From assembly GCA_009691245.1 (NCBI GenBank), contig SHUM01000017.1, positions 1 to 58,239 of the forward strand: DNA of 58,239 bases. The letters run 5' to 3'. The translations under genes and the position numbers were made by a program. The stretch is from Acidobacteriota bacterium. Its GTDB lineage: Bacteria > Acidobacteriota > Terriglobia > 2-12-FULL-54-10. Numbering within the stretch: position 1 is the first letter of the stretch; each line of letters opens with the position of its first letter. Below the pieces are notes generated by a model. It saw only the letters and a list, made by a program, of their open reading frames with translations, was not told where the DNA came from and searched no databases. Shown here piece by piece: positions 19,146 through 27,975 of this stretch.

Positions 19146-20585
19146 ATGAAGGACAGTACCATCGTTGTGATTTTGGCCGCTGGGCTCGGAACGCGCTTTA
19201 AGTCCAAATTGCCAAAGGTACTCCACTCGGCTGGCGGACGGACGCTGATCGATCACGTCGTCCGCGCGGTCAAACCACTTGCCTCACGCGCCACCTTCGC
19301 CGTCATCGGGTATCAGGCCGCACAAGTGGAACAGGCACTGCGCAGCGCTGGCCATGGACCCGGGCATGAAGAAGTCCGGCTCATACTTCAGAAGCAACAA
19401 CTGGGTACGGGGCATGCTTTGGCCGCTGGCGAGCGTCAATTGCGGCGTGCTACCTCCTCCAATAAAGGCACAATTATGGTGGTGTGCGGAGACACCCCGC
19501 TGCTAACCACCGCGACTCTGCGCAACCTGCTTGCCCATCACCGCAGGAAACGCGCCATCGCCACGGTGCTGACCGCCGATATGGCCGATCCCGCTGCGTA
19601 CGGGCGCATTCTCAGATCCGCGGATGGCTCACTCCTTGCCATTGTCGAATGGAAGTCCGCCACCTCCGAGCAGAAGAAGATTCGGGAGATCAATACAGGC
19701 ATCTACTGTTTTGAGACTCGCGAACTATTTCCCGCTTTGAAGCGCGTCCGCAAGAATCCTGTGTCGGGGGAATACTATCTCACTGATGTCATCGAGCTGT
19801 TGGCCAAGGCGGGACACCGTCTCGCCGCCTGCCGCGCCGAAGATCCCGACGAAGTGGCGGGTATCAACGACCGGGCCGAGCTGGCCCGCGTGGATACCCT
19901 GCTGCGCCTGCGAAAGGCTCGTGAGTTAATGATTGCTGGAGTCACTATCCACTCACCCGAGACAGTGAGAATCGATCCCGACGTGACTGTCGGTCCTGAC
20001 AGCACCATCGAGGCTGGTGTCTATCTGAATGGCAGGACAAAGATCGGCCCGGAGTGTGTTATTGGAGCTTACTCTATCATCACTGACTCACAGCTTGCCG
20101 CGCGAGTTACTATAAAGACATCCTGTGTGATTACAGAATCCCAGGTGGATGACGGAGCCAGCGTGGGACCATTCGCTCACGTGCGTCCGGGATCGCAGAT
20201 CGGCGCGGGAGCCCGCATTGGCGACTTCGTGGAGATTAAGAAGTCCCGCATTGGCCGGCTCAGCCGAGCTAATCATCTAGCCTACATTGGAGACGCCACT
20301 GTGGGCGAAGATGTCAATATCGGTGCCGGGACAATCACCGTCAATTACGATGGTGTGAATAAGCACCAGACCATTATTGAGGATGGCGCCTTCATCGGTT
20401 CTGGTTCGGAGCTGATCGCTCCAGTGCGCATCGGCCGCGGCGCTTTTGTCGCCGCAGGCTCCACCATTCACGATCACGTTCCGGCCAACGCCCTAGCCAT
20501 CGCCCGGGCCAGACAGTCAGTCAAGCCCGGCTGGATGGTCGAGCGAATTCGGAAACTAAAGAAGACCCCGAAATCTCATTCGTAG
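19146..20585 (+). CDS. glmU: Bifunctional UDP-N-acetylglucosamine pyrophosphorylase / glucosamine-1-phosphate N-acetyltransferase GlmU
   Basis: 479 residues. The N-terminal uridylyltransferase domain has LAAGLGTRFKSKLPKVLH (about 11-28), the GTGHAL motif and the VCGDTPLL metal site. The C-terminal left-handed beta-helix of hexapeptide repeats (about 255-455) includes PFAHVRPGSQIG and GEDVNIGAGTITVNYDG. It acetylates glucosamine-1-P and then forms UDP-GlcNAc for peptidoglycan and LPS. In the acetyltransferase signature the usual Cys before NYDG is Val. GGGGAGA precedes the ATG. It follows yvcK closely. Length and motifs fit a full bifunctional enzyme. Confidence 0.95.
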   Translation: MKDSTIVVILAAGLGTRFKSKLPKVLHSAGGRTLIDHVVRAVKPLASRATFAVIGYQAAQVEQALRSAGHGPGHEEVRLILQKQQLGTGHALAAGERQLRRATSSNKGTIMVVCGDTPLLTTATLRNLLAHHRRKRAIATVLTADMADPAAYGRILRSADGSLLAIVEWKSATSEQKKIREINTGIYCFETRELFPALKRVRKNPVSGEYYLTDVIELLAKAGHRLAACRAEDPDEVAGINDRAELARVDTLLRLRKARELMIAGVTIHSPETVRIDPDVTVGPDSTIEAGVYLNGRTKIGPECVIGAYSIITDSQLAARVTIKTSCVITESQVDDGASVGPFAHVRPGSQIGAGARIGDFVEIKKSRIGRLSRANHLAYIGDATVGEDVNIGAGTITVNYDGVNKHQTIIEDGAFIGSGSELIAPVRIGRGAFVAAGSTIHDHVPANALAIARARQSVKPGWMVERIRKLKKTPKSHS

Positions 20586-20666
20586 TCATTCGTAACTCTC
20601 ACTCACTTACGAGCTCCCGTATTTTTCTGATTGTGGGTCGCAACCGCTATTTTAATAGGTGAACAT

Positions 20667-21557
20667 ATGACTCAGAAGGAAACGATTGGATTTATCGGGC
20701 TGGGTATTATGGGTTATCCCATGGCGGAAAATTTGCTGAAGGCCGGAAACGCCGTCACCGTTTATAACCGGACGCGGTCCAAGGCCGAGTCGCTCGCCGC
20801 GGAAGGCGCGAGCATTGCGCCCATCGTGGCGGATGTAGCACGAGCTGCCAGTGTAATCTTCATCTGTGTGGGCGGCACCGCGGACGTTGAACAAATAGCC
20901 GAAGAGTTGCTTCCCGCGATTCGGCCTGGTGCGCTAATCGTGGATTCCACCACCATCTCGCCCACCGCTAGCCGCCGGCTCGCAGCCCGCTTCTCCGAGT
21001 GCGGCGCGCAATTTTTGGATGCCCCCTGTACGGGCTCCAAAACGGGTGCCACCAATGCCACGCTGACATTCATGGTGGGTGGTGAGAAAGCTGCATTCGA
21101 TCGTGCTCGACCCTATCTGGAGGCAATGGGCAAAAAAATATTCCACACAGGCGGGCAGGGAACTGGCTTACAGGTGAAGCTGACTCAAAATTTAATCGGC
21201 GCACTCACCTGCCAGGCCATGGCTGAGGGCTTCGTGCTGGCACGCAAGGCCGGCATCTCGCCATCGCTTGTGCTGGAGGTGCTCCAGAACAGCGTGGCGC
21301 GCAATCCCATGATTGACGGCAAACTCCCGCTGGTGCTCACGCGGAAGTTCGACCCCCATTTTTCGTTGAAATGGATGCATAAGGACCTGGGCTTGATGCT
21401 TGAATCAGCCAATGAACTGCAAGTTCCTTTGCCCGCAACGGCGCTGGTGAGGGAGTTATTTGGCGCGGGGATAGCCATGGGGCATGGCGAAGAGGACTTT
21501 GCTGCGGCCATTTGTGTCATTGAAAGTATGGCTGGCGTGGAAGTGCGCGAGGACTAG
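20667..21557 (+). CDS. NAD(P)-dependent beta-hydroxyacid dehydrogenase (3-hydroxyisobutyrate dehydrogenase / tartronate semialdehyde reductase-like)
   Basis: 296 residues. The N-terminal Rossmann fold starts TIGFIGLGIMGYPMAENLLK. Then come the IVDSTTISP substrate segment, DAPCTGSKTGATNATLTFMVGG, and the helix with the catalytic Lys in GLQVKLTQNLIGALT. This is the GarR/MmsB/glyoxylate reductase family, which reduces or oxidises small beta-hydroxyacids; the exact substrate cannot be assigned. The frame extends upstream to a TTG, but AGGTGA before the ATG at 20667 decides the start. It follows glmU by 81 bases; a functional link is not evident. It ends about 250 bases before the response-regulator gene. 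Confidence 0.85.
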   Translation: MTQKETIGFIGLGIMGYPMAENLLKAGNAVTVYNRTRSKAESLAAEGASIAPIVADVARAASVIFICVGGTADVEQIAEELLPAIRPGALIVDSTTISPTASRRLAARFSECGAQFLDAPCTGSKTGATNATLTFMVGGEKAAFDRARPYLEAMGKKIFHTGGQGTGLQVKLTQNLIGALTCQAMAEGFVLARKAGISPSLVLEVLQNSVARNPMIDGKLPLVLTRKFDPHFSLKWMHKDLGLMLESANELQVPLPATALVRELFGAGIAMGHGEEDFAAAICVIESMAGVEVRED

Positions 21558-21664
21558 CGATCCAGTGCGCAATTCGCTATACGGAGCCCAAATGGGGAGA
21601 GGTTTAGTCAGATTTCACAGTCTGTTTCTGCGACGCGCATGTGCCGGGCTTGCACCTGGATTGA

Positions 21665-21694
21665 TTGACACCCCGATGCGAACCCCCGTAGAAT
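21665..21694 (+). promoter_or_regulatory. Promoter of the response-regulator gene
   Basis: A consensus TTGACA (21665-21670) is followed after 18 bases by TAGAAT (21689-21694). The predicted start is near 21701, leaving a leader of about 110 bases. Confidence 0.65.
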
Positions 21695-21811
21695 CGCTAT
21701 GGCCGAATAGTTGCCCGAGTCGGTACACGCCCATCAGCCGCAGTCAATGAATGCTATCGAGGCGGAGCTGAGTGCCGATAGAGCGACTGGGGTTATCAAA
21801 ACAAAGCAGCC

Positions 21812-22465
21812 ATGGCAGCCCAAAAGAAAATTAAATTACTTCTAGGTGACCCACGTCCTGCCTTTCGGGCGGGCCTCAAACTTCTCCTGTCCAGTGAGAA
21901 GGACGTGGCATTGATCGGAGAGGTCGAGGCGGCGGATCAGGTGGTCAAGAAAGTAACTGCGCTAAAGCCGCAAGTAATCCTTATCCACTCGCAACTTTCC
22001 GAGTTCGGCGGTCGGAATTTGCTGCTGCAGGTTCAACGCAACTTCCCCCGCACGCGAATGTTGGTGATGGCCACGTCGGAAGATGAAGAGGGGTCCATTC
22101 GCGCACTACGCATCTCTACTGTGCAATTAGTTCCTCGTCAGGCAGCTTTTAAGCAAGTGCTGCAATGGATTCTCCGAGCGGAAACCAACGGATCGACGGC
22201 GGTTCCGGCGGCCGGAGCCACGGCAACTTCCAGCAAGAGTGGAGCGGACGAAGCCGAAGGCGATTCGCCGCTCAGCTCACGCGAGAGGCAGGTGGTCGAG
22301 TTGGTTTCACAAGGCTTTAAGAACCGCGAGATCGCCCAGCGCATGTTCATCAGCGAGCAGACTGTGAAGAATCATCTCCATAATGTTTTTGACAAGCTGG
22401 GCGTCTCTGATCGCTTGGAACTCGCACTGTACGCCATTCACAAACAGATGCAGGGTGGACTCTAG
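21812..22465 (+). CDS. NarL/FixJ-type response regulator with degenerate receiver domain
   Basis: 217 residues: receiver-like domain (7-125), linker rich in Ala, Ser and Thr (126-148), and a LuxR-type helix-turn-helix (150-212) with LSSRERQVVELVSQGFKNREIA. The DNA-binding half is normal. In the receiver, the phosphoacceptor Asp is replaced by H59 (VILIHSQL where relatives have LLD), the acidic pair near the N-terminus is reduced to one Asp (LLGDPRP), and the conserved Lys is missing (VQLVPRQ). Classical phosphorylation is therefore unlikely; it probably acts constitutively or by ligand or dimer control. No histidine kinase is adjacent. The cytochrome gene starts 21 bases downstream and may be co-transcribed. 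Confidence 0.85.
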   Translation: MAAQKKIKLLLGDPRPAFRAGLKLLLSSEKDVALIGEVEAADQVVKKVTALKPQVILIHSQLSEFGGRNLLLQVQRNFPRTRMLVMATSEDEEGSIRALRISTVQLVPRQAAFKQVLQWILRAETNGSTAVPAAGATATSSKSGADEAEGDSPLSSRERQVVELVSQGFKNREIAQRMFISEQTVKNHLHNVFDKLGVSDRLELALYAIHKQMQGGL

Positions 22466-22486
22466 CGATCTCCATGGGAGATTTCC

Positions 22487-23269
22487 GTGAAATGGCAGTC
22501 GGCCCCGTCGATGTCCAATAAAATCATCCAACCCACATTTTCAAGGCGGCTGGCGATTCATTTGACCCTGCTCGCGGCTGTCTCCGCGCTGCCCTTTGCG
22601 CATGGCCATGAGATCATCACGACGCAAATCACTTTCAATCAGACGATTTTCCCGATCATTCAAGCGAACTGCGCAGCCTGTCATCGCGCGGGTGGCATGG
22701 CGTTCTCATTGATGACGTACCAGGAAGCCCGCCCCTGGGCCGCAGCCATCCAGGAAGAAGTGCTCCGGCGCAGGATGCCGCCTTGGGGTGCCGTGCGCGG
22801 CTTCGGGCACTTCCGCAACGACCCCAGTCTTACGCAGACCCAACTGCAACAGATCGCCGAGTGGGCCGAAGGCGGCGCGCCGGAGGGGGCCGCAAGAGCC
22901 GGGCCTGCATCGGGGATTCCTTTGGCGAGTACGATTCCCCGCCGCGATGATCTCATCCAACCGGTCTCCGCGGAGTCAGTGATTGAGGTGGGCAAAGCAG
23001 GAGAGAGATTTGTACTAGACTTTTTTGAATTACGCAGGGATGTCACGCTCAGTGGCATTCAATTCGTGAAAGCGGCTGAGAAGTCTTCCTTCCGCATTAG
23101 GGCCGTGCTGCCGGATGGGTCGGTGATTGCTCTAGTCTGGATATACGAGTTTCGCGCGGGGTATTCACAACCATACATCTTCGCCGCCCCGCTGCGGCTG
23201 CCTGCGGGGACGCGCATCCAGGGCGTGCCCGCCGATGCACAGGCGATTCTGCTGATAGAACAGCCGTAG
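22487..23269 (+). CDS. Exported c-type cytochrome with degenerate copper-monooxygenase-like C-terminal domain
   Basis: 260 residues with an N-terminal export signal (hydrophobic core about 22-38). One heme c motif NCAACHR (C62, C65, H66) is followed by MPPW, where M97 is the likely axial ligand. This N-terminal part is clearly paralogous to the start of the 24093-25487 protein (shared FN..I.PI.Q.NC.ACHR.G and RPWA.AI pattern). The C-terminus aligns with that protein's last copper-binding domain, but the HMH ligand segment is replaced by KAA, so no copper site is expected. Probably a periplasmic electron carrier or binding protein. The start is a GTG with GGGAG 6 bases upstream. Confidence 0.72.
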   Translation: MKWQSAPSMSNKIIQPTFSRRLAIHLTLLAAVSALPFAHGHEIITTQITFNQTIFPIIQANCAACHRAGGMAFSLMTYQEARPWAAAIQEEVLRRRMPPWGAVRGFGHFRNDPSLTQTQLQQIAEWAEGGAPEGAARAGPASGIPLASTIPRRDDLIQPVSAESVIEVGKAGERFVLDFFELRRDVTLSGIQFVKAAEKSSFRIRAVLPDGSVIALVWIYEFRAGYSQPYIFAAPLRLPAGTRIQGVPADAQAILLIEQP

Positions 23270-23290
23270 ACCTTTGGCGCACTGCCGCTT

Positions 23291-24106
23291 TCACTTCATT
23301 TCCTGAACCGGCACATCGAACCTCGCCCTGCTTACCACTCCCCGGGCCTGAACTTCCACCCAGACGCGGTAGTTGTGCGGGCGCGGGAAGTAAACGTTGA
23401 ACTGCACCTCAGTTCCTTTGGCCCCGGCGAACGGCTCGATGTGCATCAGATCAATCAGGTCGTCGCTGGCTACCAGCATCTGCCCCCGGTCTCCGTGAAA
23501 ATTTTCAAGGCCTGCCTGCGGGTCGAGGGTGAAGAAGAGCAGTGTCTTCCCGCTGGGATTTGGCTGCGCCGGTTCGCTTCTCATGGCGACGCGCAGTCCG
23601 TCAGCCTGCTTGGGGGAGTTATCGCGTGTAAGCGCGGGAATGGGCTGTTCTGCGCCAGTTACAATCAAGCTGCCGATCACCGACTGCTCCGGCGCGCCCT
23701 CCGGCTGAAACTCGCTAAGGATGCGGTACAGCCCGGGGCTGGGCAGCGTTGCTTCGATTCGGAATTTTCCATCTGGGGATAGGCCGGGATGCTCGTGCAG
23801 GAAAAATCGCAAATCCTGGCTCACAATATAAGAGTGGAAGAGGTGGGTGTGGCTGAGTTGGAAGTCCGTGACTATCCGTCCGCTAAACTGCCCGCCGGTC
23901 AATTTTCGAACCGCAAACTCCAGTAGGACCTTCTTCCCGGCTTGTATCGCGCGTGGAGTCGCGCTGATATCCACGGAATAAGAAACTCCATTTTCAGCCG
24001 CCGTCTGTGCCTGGCAGACGACAGCGCAGAGTGCGGGCAGCATCGCGATGGCAGCCATTGCTGCGCGCCACTGTCGACTGCGCGGAGGCGGACTACTCAC
24101 CCGCAT
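23291..24106 (-). CDS. Secreted protein with two YtkA-like beta-sandwich repeats
   Basis: 271 residues with a signal peptide (core AAMAAIAMLPALCAVVCQAQ). Two similar segments follow. The first has LFHSYIVSQDLRFFLHEHP and DGKFRIEATLPSPGLYRILSEFQP. The second has GQMLVASDDLIDLMHIEP, then FNVYFPRPHNYRVWVEVQ. This pattern, with His residues at the strand ends, is seen in YtkA-like periplasmic proteins often found near copper or cytochrome genes. Function is unknown; metal binding is inference from the His positions. Its start overlaps the end of the upstream cytochrome-copper oxygenase gene by 14 bases, so the two are very likely co-translated and may work together in the periplasm. Confidence 0.6.
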   Translation of the reverse strand: MRVSSPPPRSRQWRAAMAAIAMLPALCAVVCQAQTAAENGVSYSVDISATPRAIQAGKKVLLEFAVRKLTGGQFSGRIVTDFQLSHTHLFHSYIVSQDLRFFLHEHPGLSPDGKFRIEATLPSPGLYRILSEFQPEGAPEQSVIGSLIVTGAEQPIPALTRDNSPKQADGLRVAMRSEPAQPNPSGKTLLFFTLDPQAGLENFHGDRGQMLVASDDLIDLMHIEPFAGAKGTEVQFNVYFPRPHNYRVWVEVQARGVVSRARFDVPVQEMK

Positions 24107-25487
24107 GCGCGCCGGCCTGCGGGGCGCGCAGGAAAACCTGTCCCGCCTTTACGTGCTTGTCAACCAGCATGCCCACGAATCCTGAGCTCATCTCTTCCCA
24201 CACCATGCCACCGTAGTAGACCGTTTGCTTCGGGTCAGGATTGAATTTGTTGTTCACCGAATTGTCGAAGTACGCGGTGGTGATGATCTTCGATCCTTTG
24301 GGAACCTTAACGGGCGCAGCCAGCTCATAGCCGAGCTGCCAGTTGAAATCGTAACGCGGAACGTTGAGTAAATCCTGCTTACGGCCATCGGGATAGATCA
24401 CCTGAAACAACATGCTCTTGCCGCGCAGATGCATGTGAGGGCTGAGCCACACAATCTCGACATCCTGATCGAGTACGGCCTCACCGTGGGGTGCTTTCCA
24501 ACTGGCTTCGCCCGCCGGGATGGCGAAGTTCTCAGCGTCTTGCGGCCCGCGCACGGTCAGCGAAACATAGCGCCGCGCCGGCTCCTGTTTGGCAATGGTG
24601 AATCCCACCGCCGGACGGTCCACCACTTCCTTGCCGTTGGGCGTATAGTGCAGGCTGAACACAATGTCGGTGCCCGCCGGAATCAGCTTGGCCGCCCCCT
24701 TGGGTCGATAGTCCATCAGCGATTGCAGCCCAGGCAGATAACAGGCTTCGCCTTCGCTGGCATCGCGCAGCGCGGGGCGTGCGTCGAGGCTCTGCTGAGC
24801 CGTCTCGCCTTTCTTGCGCGGCAGTTCGACCCCGCGATCGTCGCGCATTACTTCGTTCCAGTAACGCTCGCCGTACTTCACATCCTCGTTGTGCGGCATC
24901 AGGTGTACGCAGATGTGATGCGTTACGGACGGCTCACTGGGCTTCACTTCGATCGACGAAACCCACGTATCTTTGTCGAGTCCGCTGGGGACGGCCACAC
25001 GGAACCACTCGATGACATTATTCTTGGCTGTCGCTGGAACCTTAGTCTCCGGTCCTTTCACAATGTGATCGGGCTGCACCTGCCAGCCCCCATCGGGCCA
25101 CGCGACAAGCGCGGGTTTGTCTTTGGCATCGCCCTCCAGCGCTCCTTGATCCACCCACGACGCGATGAGATCAATCTCACTTTGCTTGATTGAACTGTCG
25201 TTGGAAAACTTACCTACTGTGGGGTCGGCGTTCCAAGGAGGCATCTGCCGTGTAATGACCTTCTGCTTGATGGCCTTGGCCCACGGTCGCGTATTCTCGT
25301 AACTCAGCAACGACATCGGCGCGATCTGGCCAGGCCTGTGGCAGGCTTGGCAGTTGCGCTGCAGAATGGGCAGCACATCCTTGTTGAAGGTAACAGACGT
25401 GGCCGGAACTTCTGCGGCCAGCGCGGTCATGCCAGTAATGAAAATCACAGCCAATAAGTGCCCGATCAGAATTGATTTTTCCCCCAT
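24093..25487 (-). CDS. Exported fusion of c-type cytochrome and copper type II monooxygenase-like domains
   Basis: About 464 residues with a signal peptide (core IGHLLAVIFITGMTALA). One heme c motif CQACHR (C46, C49, H50) is followed by MPPW (M82). The rest resembles copper type II, ascorbate-dependent monooxygenases of the PHM/DBH type. VTHHICVH gives paired His for one copper, SPHMHLRG (His near 351 and 353) gives the HxH of the second, and EEMSSGF (Met near 431) could be its Met ligand. The likely role is periplasmic oxidation with electrons passing through the heme, but the substrate is unknown. GGGAGGA before the ATG at 25487 fixes the start. The YtkA-like gene overlaps its 3' end. Confidence 0.72.
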   Translation of the reverse strand: MGEKSILIGHLLAVIFITGMTALAAEVPATSVTFNKDVLPILQRNCQACHRPGQIAPMSLLSYENTRPWAKAIKQKVITRQMPPWNADPTVGKFSNDSSIKQSEIDLIASWVDQGALEGDAKDKPALVAWPDGGWQVQPDHIVKGPETKVPATAKNNVIEWFRVAVPSGLDKDTWVSSIEVKPSEPSVTHHICVHLMPHNEDVKYGERYWNEVMRDDRGVELPRKKGETAQQSLDARPALRDASEGEACYLPGLQSLMDYRPKGAAKLIPAGTDIVFSLHYTPNGKEVVDRPAVGFTIAKQEPARRYVSLTVRGPQDAENFAIPAGEASWKAPHGEAVLDQDVEIVWLSPHMHLRGKSMLFQVIYPDGRKQDLLNVPRYDFNWQLGYELAAPVKVPKGSKIITTAYFDNSVNNKFNPDPKQTVYYGGMVWEEMSSGFVGMLVDKHVKAGQVFLRAPQAGAHAGE

Positions 25488-25581
25488 TTGCAAAATCCTC
25501 CCACCACGTTCGGTCGTTGCCCGAATTTCCATTGCCTGCGGCTAGGCTTGAGATAAATATTGCTCCCGTGCCCACGCGCTG

Positions 25582-26766
25582 TCAATCCTTCCCCGTGTCG
25601 CTCTGGGAGAGATTTGCGTATCGAGCCATGAAACGACGGTCGATCCAGTCCTTAAGCGTCCAGAGCCAGCGGCCCTCCGCCGACAACTCGCCGCGTGAAG
25701 CCACGGCGTAGCGGTCGCCGGTGCTGATCAGGCTCAGGAACTTTTTCTGCGGCGTGAAGGGAACCAGCGGCTCACCCCGCAGCGCGCGCCGCAGATTCTC
25801 GGTCAAGGGCGGCCCCTGCCGCACCGCGAACACCCCGGCCTTCTCGCGTGGATGGTGGAGCACGGCAGCCACGTCGCCTGAAGCAAACACTCCGCGCTGC
25901 GAAATGGATTCCAGTGTGTCGGCCACCCTTATGAATCCGCGTTCATCGACCGCGAGGCCGGACTTCTTAATCCAGTGCGCTCCGCCCGCCTGCGTAACCC
26001 AAAGTATTTCATCAAGGGCCAACGCCTTGCCGCCCTCCAGCCGCACTGCGTTTGGAAGGACCTCGGCCACCGCATGACCCGTATGAATTGCCACTCTGCG
26101 CTCAGCCAGGACACGCTCGAAGCGTCGCCGTACGTCCGCCGAGTGGGTCGGCAAAATGGGACCGGCGCTAATCAAATGAAATTCTACTCGTAAGCCGACC
26201 GCTGAACCTGGACGAGCTGCCGGCATATTTGCGAACGAGTGCTGCATTGCCAGTAAAATTTCCACGCCCCCGGCGCCGGCGCCCACCACGCCGATCCGCA
26301 CGGTTCCCGCCGCCTCGCACACACGCTCTCGGAGCTTCTTCCAGCGCTCGATAAAAGTGCTGATCGGTTTTACAGGGACTGCGTGAGCCGCCGCTCCCGG
26401 GATATTAGCGAGCAGCGGAGTGGAGCCGGTGTCGATGGAAAGCACATCATAGGGAATCGGTGATCCATTGCGGCGATGAAGCTGCCCGGAGTTATAGCTA
26501 AGACCGGTGTCGAGGCCCACGGCCTCATCGTGAATAAATTCGGCCCGCGCAAATTGCGCCAGTGCTGCCAGATCAATATGCATCTGCTTGAAGTCATAGT
26601 GTCCGGCGATATATCCCGGCAGCATCCCGGAGTATGGCGTGTGGCGTTCGCGACCGATCAGCGTCAGGCGCGCGCCCGGCTCCGGGCGCAGGCCCCATCG
26701 GCGCAGAACCTCCACATGGCTGTGCCCGCCGCCCACCAGCACCAGATGCTTCTCCGCTACGTTCAC
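25582..26766 (-). CDS. FAD-dependent pyridine nucleotide-disulfide oxidoreductase (NDH-2-like, SelD-associated type)
   Basis: 394 residues with two dinucleotide-binding motifs: VLVGGGHSHVEVLRRWG at the N-terminus (FAD) and GVVGAGAGGVEILLAM in the middle (NAD(P)H). The sequence HTPYSGMLPGYIAGHY is typical of the NDH-like module that in some bacteria is fused to selenide, water dikinase; here it is a free-standing gene and no selD is visible. It probably oxidises NAD(P)H, passing electrons to a quinone or other acceptor. The start is a GTG with AAGGA 6 bases upstream. It is the last gene of a tightly packed minus-strand group, 21 bases after the aminotransferase. Confidence 0.82.
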   Translation of the reverse strand: MNVAEKHLVLVGGGHSHVEVLRRWGLRPEPGARLTLIGRERHTPYSGMLPGYIAGHYDFKQMHIDLAALAQFARAEFIHDEAVGLDTGLSYNSGQLHRRNGSPIPYDVLSIDTGSTPLLANIPGAAAHAVPVKPISTFIERWKKLRERVCEAAGTVRIGVVGAGAGGVEILLAMQHSFANMPAARPGSAVGLRVEFHLISAGPILPTHSADVRRRFERVLAERRVAIHTGHAVAEVLPNAVRLEGGKALALDEILWVTQAGGAHWIKKSGLAVDERGFIRVADTLESISQRGVFASGDVAAVLHHPREKAGVFAVRQGPPLTENLRRALRGEPLVPFTPQKKFLSLISTGDRYAVASRGELSAEGRWLWTLKDWIDRRFMARYANLSQSDTGKD

Positions 26767-26787
26767 TGATTTCCTTAGGTTGTAACT

Positions 26788-27975
26788 CTACGACTGCACC
26801 CGCGCAAGTACCCGCGCTGCTCCCACCGCAAAGGTCTCCTCTGGCGTCAGCAGACTCAATACCAAATACGCTTCGCGCTCGAAATCGTAAAAATAGCCGG
26901 GCTGCACGATCACGTTGTCCTGCTCGAGCAGTTCCAGCGCCCACTGCTCCTCGCTGCGATTGCGCGGGATTTCCAGAGTGGCATACCATCCACCCTCGGC
27001 GGCGAGAACCCGTGCTGACGAATCCGCCGCCAGCGCCGCTTGCAGGTGCGACAAATTTCTCTGCACGCGCATCTGGATTGCCGTCTGCATCGCGGCACCC
27101 AGTTTCAGCAGACGAGGCAGGGCGTGCTGCACTTGACTCGACACAGAGAGATAGGTGTCGGCGATCAGCTCCAGGCGCGCCAATGCGTCGCGACACGCAT
27201 CCGGCGGGCCGGAGACGGCGATCCAACCGGCCTTCACCTGCGGCAGTCCCGCGACCTTTGACAACCCACTCAGCGAAAACGTCAGCACGCCGGTTTCATC
27301 CACTACGGACCGCACCAGATTTTCTTTCGCTGTGGCTGGGAAAACGAAATCAGAGAATACCTCATCGGAGATCAGCGCCAGCCTGTGTACGCGGCACAGT
27401 TCCATCAACTGCGCGCGCTCGTCCCGCTTGAGAAATGACCCGGTTGGATTGTTCGGATTGACGATCACCACAGCGCGTGTTCGCGGCGTCAGCGCGGCAC
27501 CCAATGAATCAAAGTCGATACGCCACTCGCCATGATAGGCCAGCGAATAATGCACAGGCTGCACCGCTTCCAGTCCCGCGAGAAATTCGAACAGCGGATA
27601 AGACGGACGCGGGACCAGCACCTCGTCGCCCGGATCAGCCAGCAGTTTGAACAGGTAGGAGTAGGCTTCACTGGTGCTGGCGGTGAGCAGTATGTGCTCC
27701 GGCGAGACCGCGCAGCCGCGTGCGGCATAGTAGGCCGCGACGGCCTCCCGCGCTCGCGGCAGCCCCATCGCAGAAGGTTCGTATACCAGCCATCCCGGAT
27801 TACTTAACGCCTCTAGCAATTGAGAAGAAGGATAGGATATTCCCGCGCGCGTGGGATTCGATTCAGTCAGATCGAGCAGCGAAACTTCCGCGCGGCGTTT
27901 GGTTTCCAGCAGTTGCGAAAGCCGGTTCGTGCGCATTTCCCAGACAAACCGCGAAGAGTAGTGAATGTTCGCCAT
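26788..27975 (-). CDS. PLP-dependent class I/II aminotransferase
   Basis: 395 residues of fold type I. Recognisable parts are DLTESNPTRAGI, the LLTASTSEAYSYLFKLL cofactor region, VIVNPNNPTGSFL with the substrate/cofactor Asn, LISDEVFSDF with the PLP Asp, and SLSGLSKVAGLPQVKAGWI, where the SK Lys forms the Schiff base. The start ATG overlaps the stop codon of the NrtS-like gene (TAATG), indicating translational coupling. The exact amino acid substrate is not predictable; relatives act on aromatic or branched amino acids or alanine. It sits inside a four-gene group with an oxidoreductase downstream. Confidence 0.88.
   Translation of the reverse strand: MANIHYSSRFVWEMRTNRLSQLLETKRRAEVSLLDLTESNPTRAGISYPSSQLLEALSNPGWLVYEPSAMGLPRAREAVAAYYAARGCAVSPEHILLTASTSEAYSYLFKLLADPGDEVLVPRPSYPLFEFLAGLEAVQPVHYSLAYHGEWRIDFDSLGAALTPRTRAVVIVNPNNPTGSFLKRDERAQLMELCRVHRLALISDEVFSDFVFPATAKENLVRSVVDETGVLTFSLSGLSKVAGLPQVKAGWIAVSGPPDACRDALARLELIADTYLSVSSQVQHALPRLLKLGAAMQTAIQMRVQRNLSHLQAALAADSSARVLAAEGGWYATLEIPRNRSEEQWALELLEQDNVIVQPGYFYDFEREAYLVLSLLTPEETFAVGAARVLARVQS

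Noticed and set aside
22138-22531. Minus-strand open frames opposite the response regulator
   Set aside because: Overlap the well-supported LuxR domain in antisense and lack any start signal or motif.
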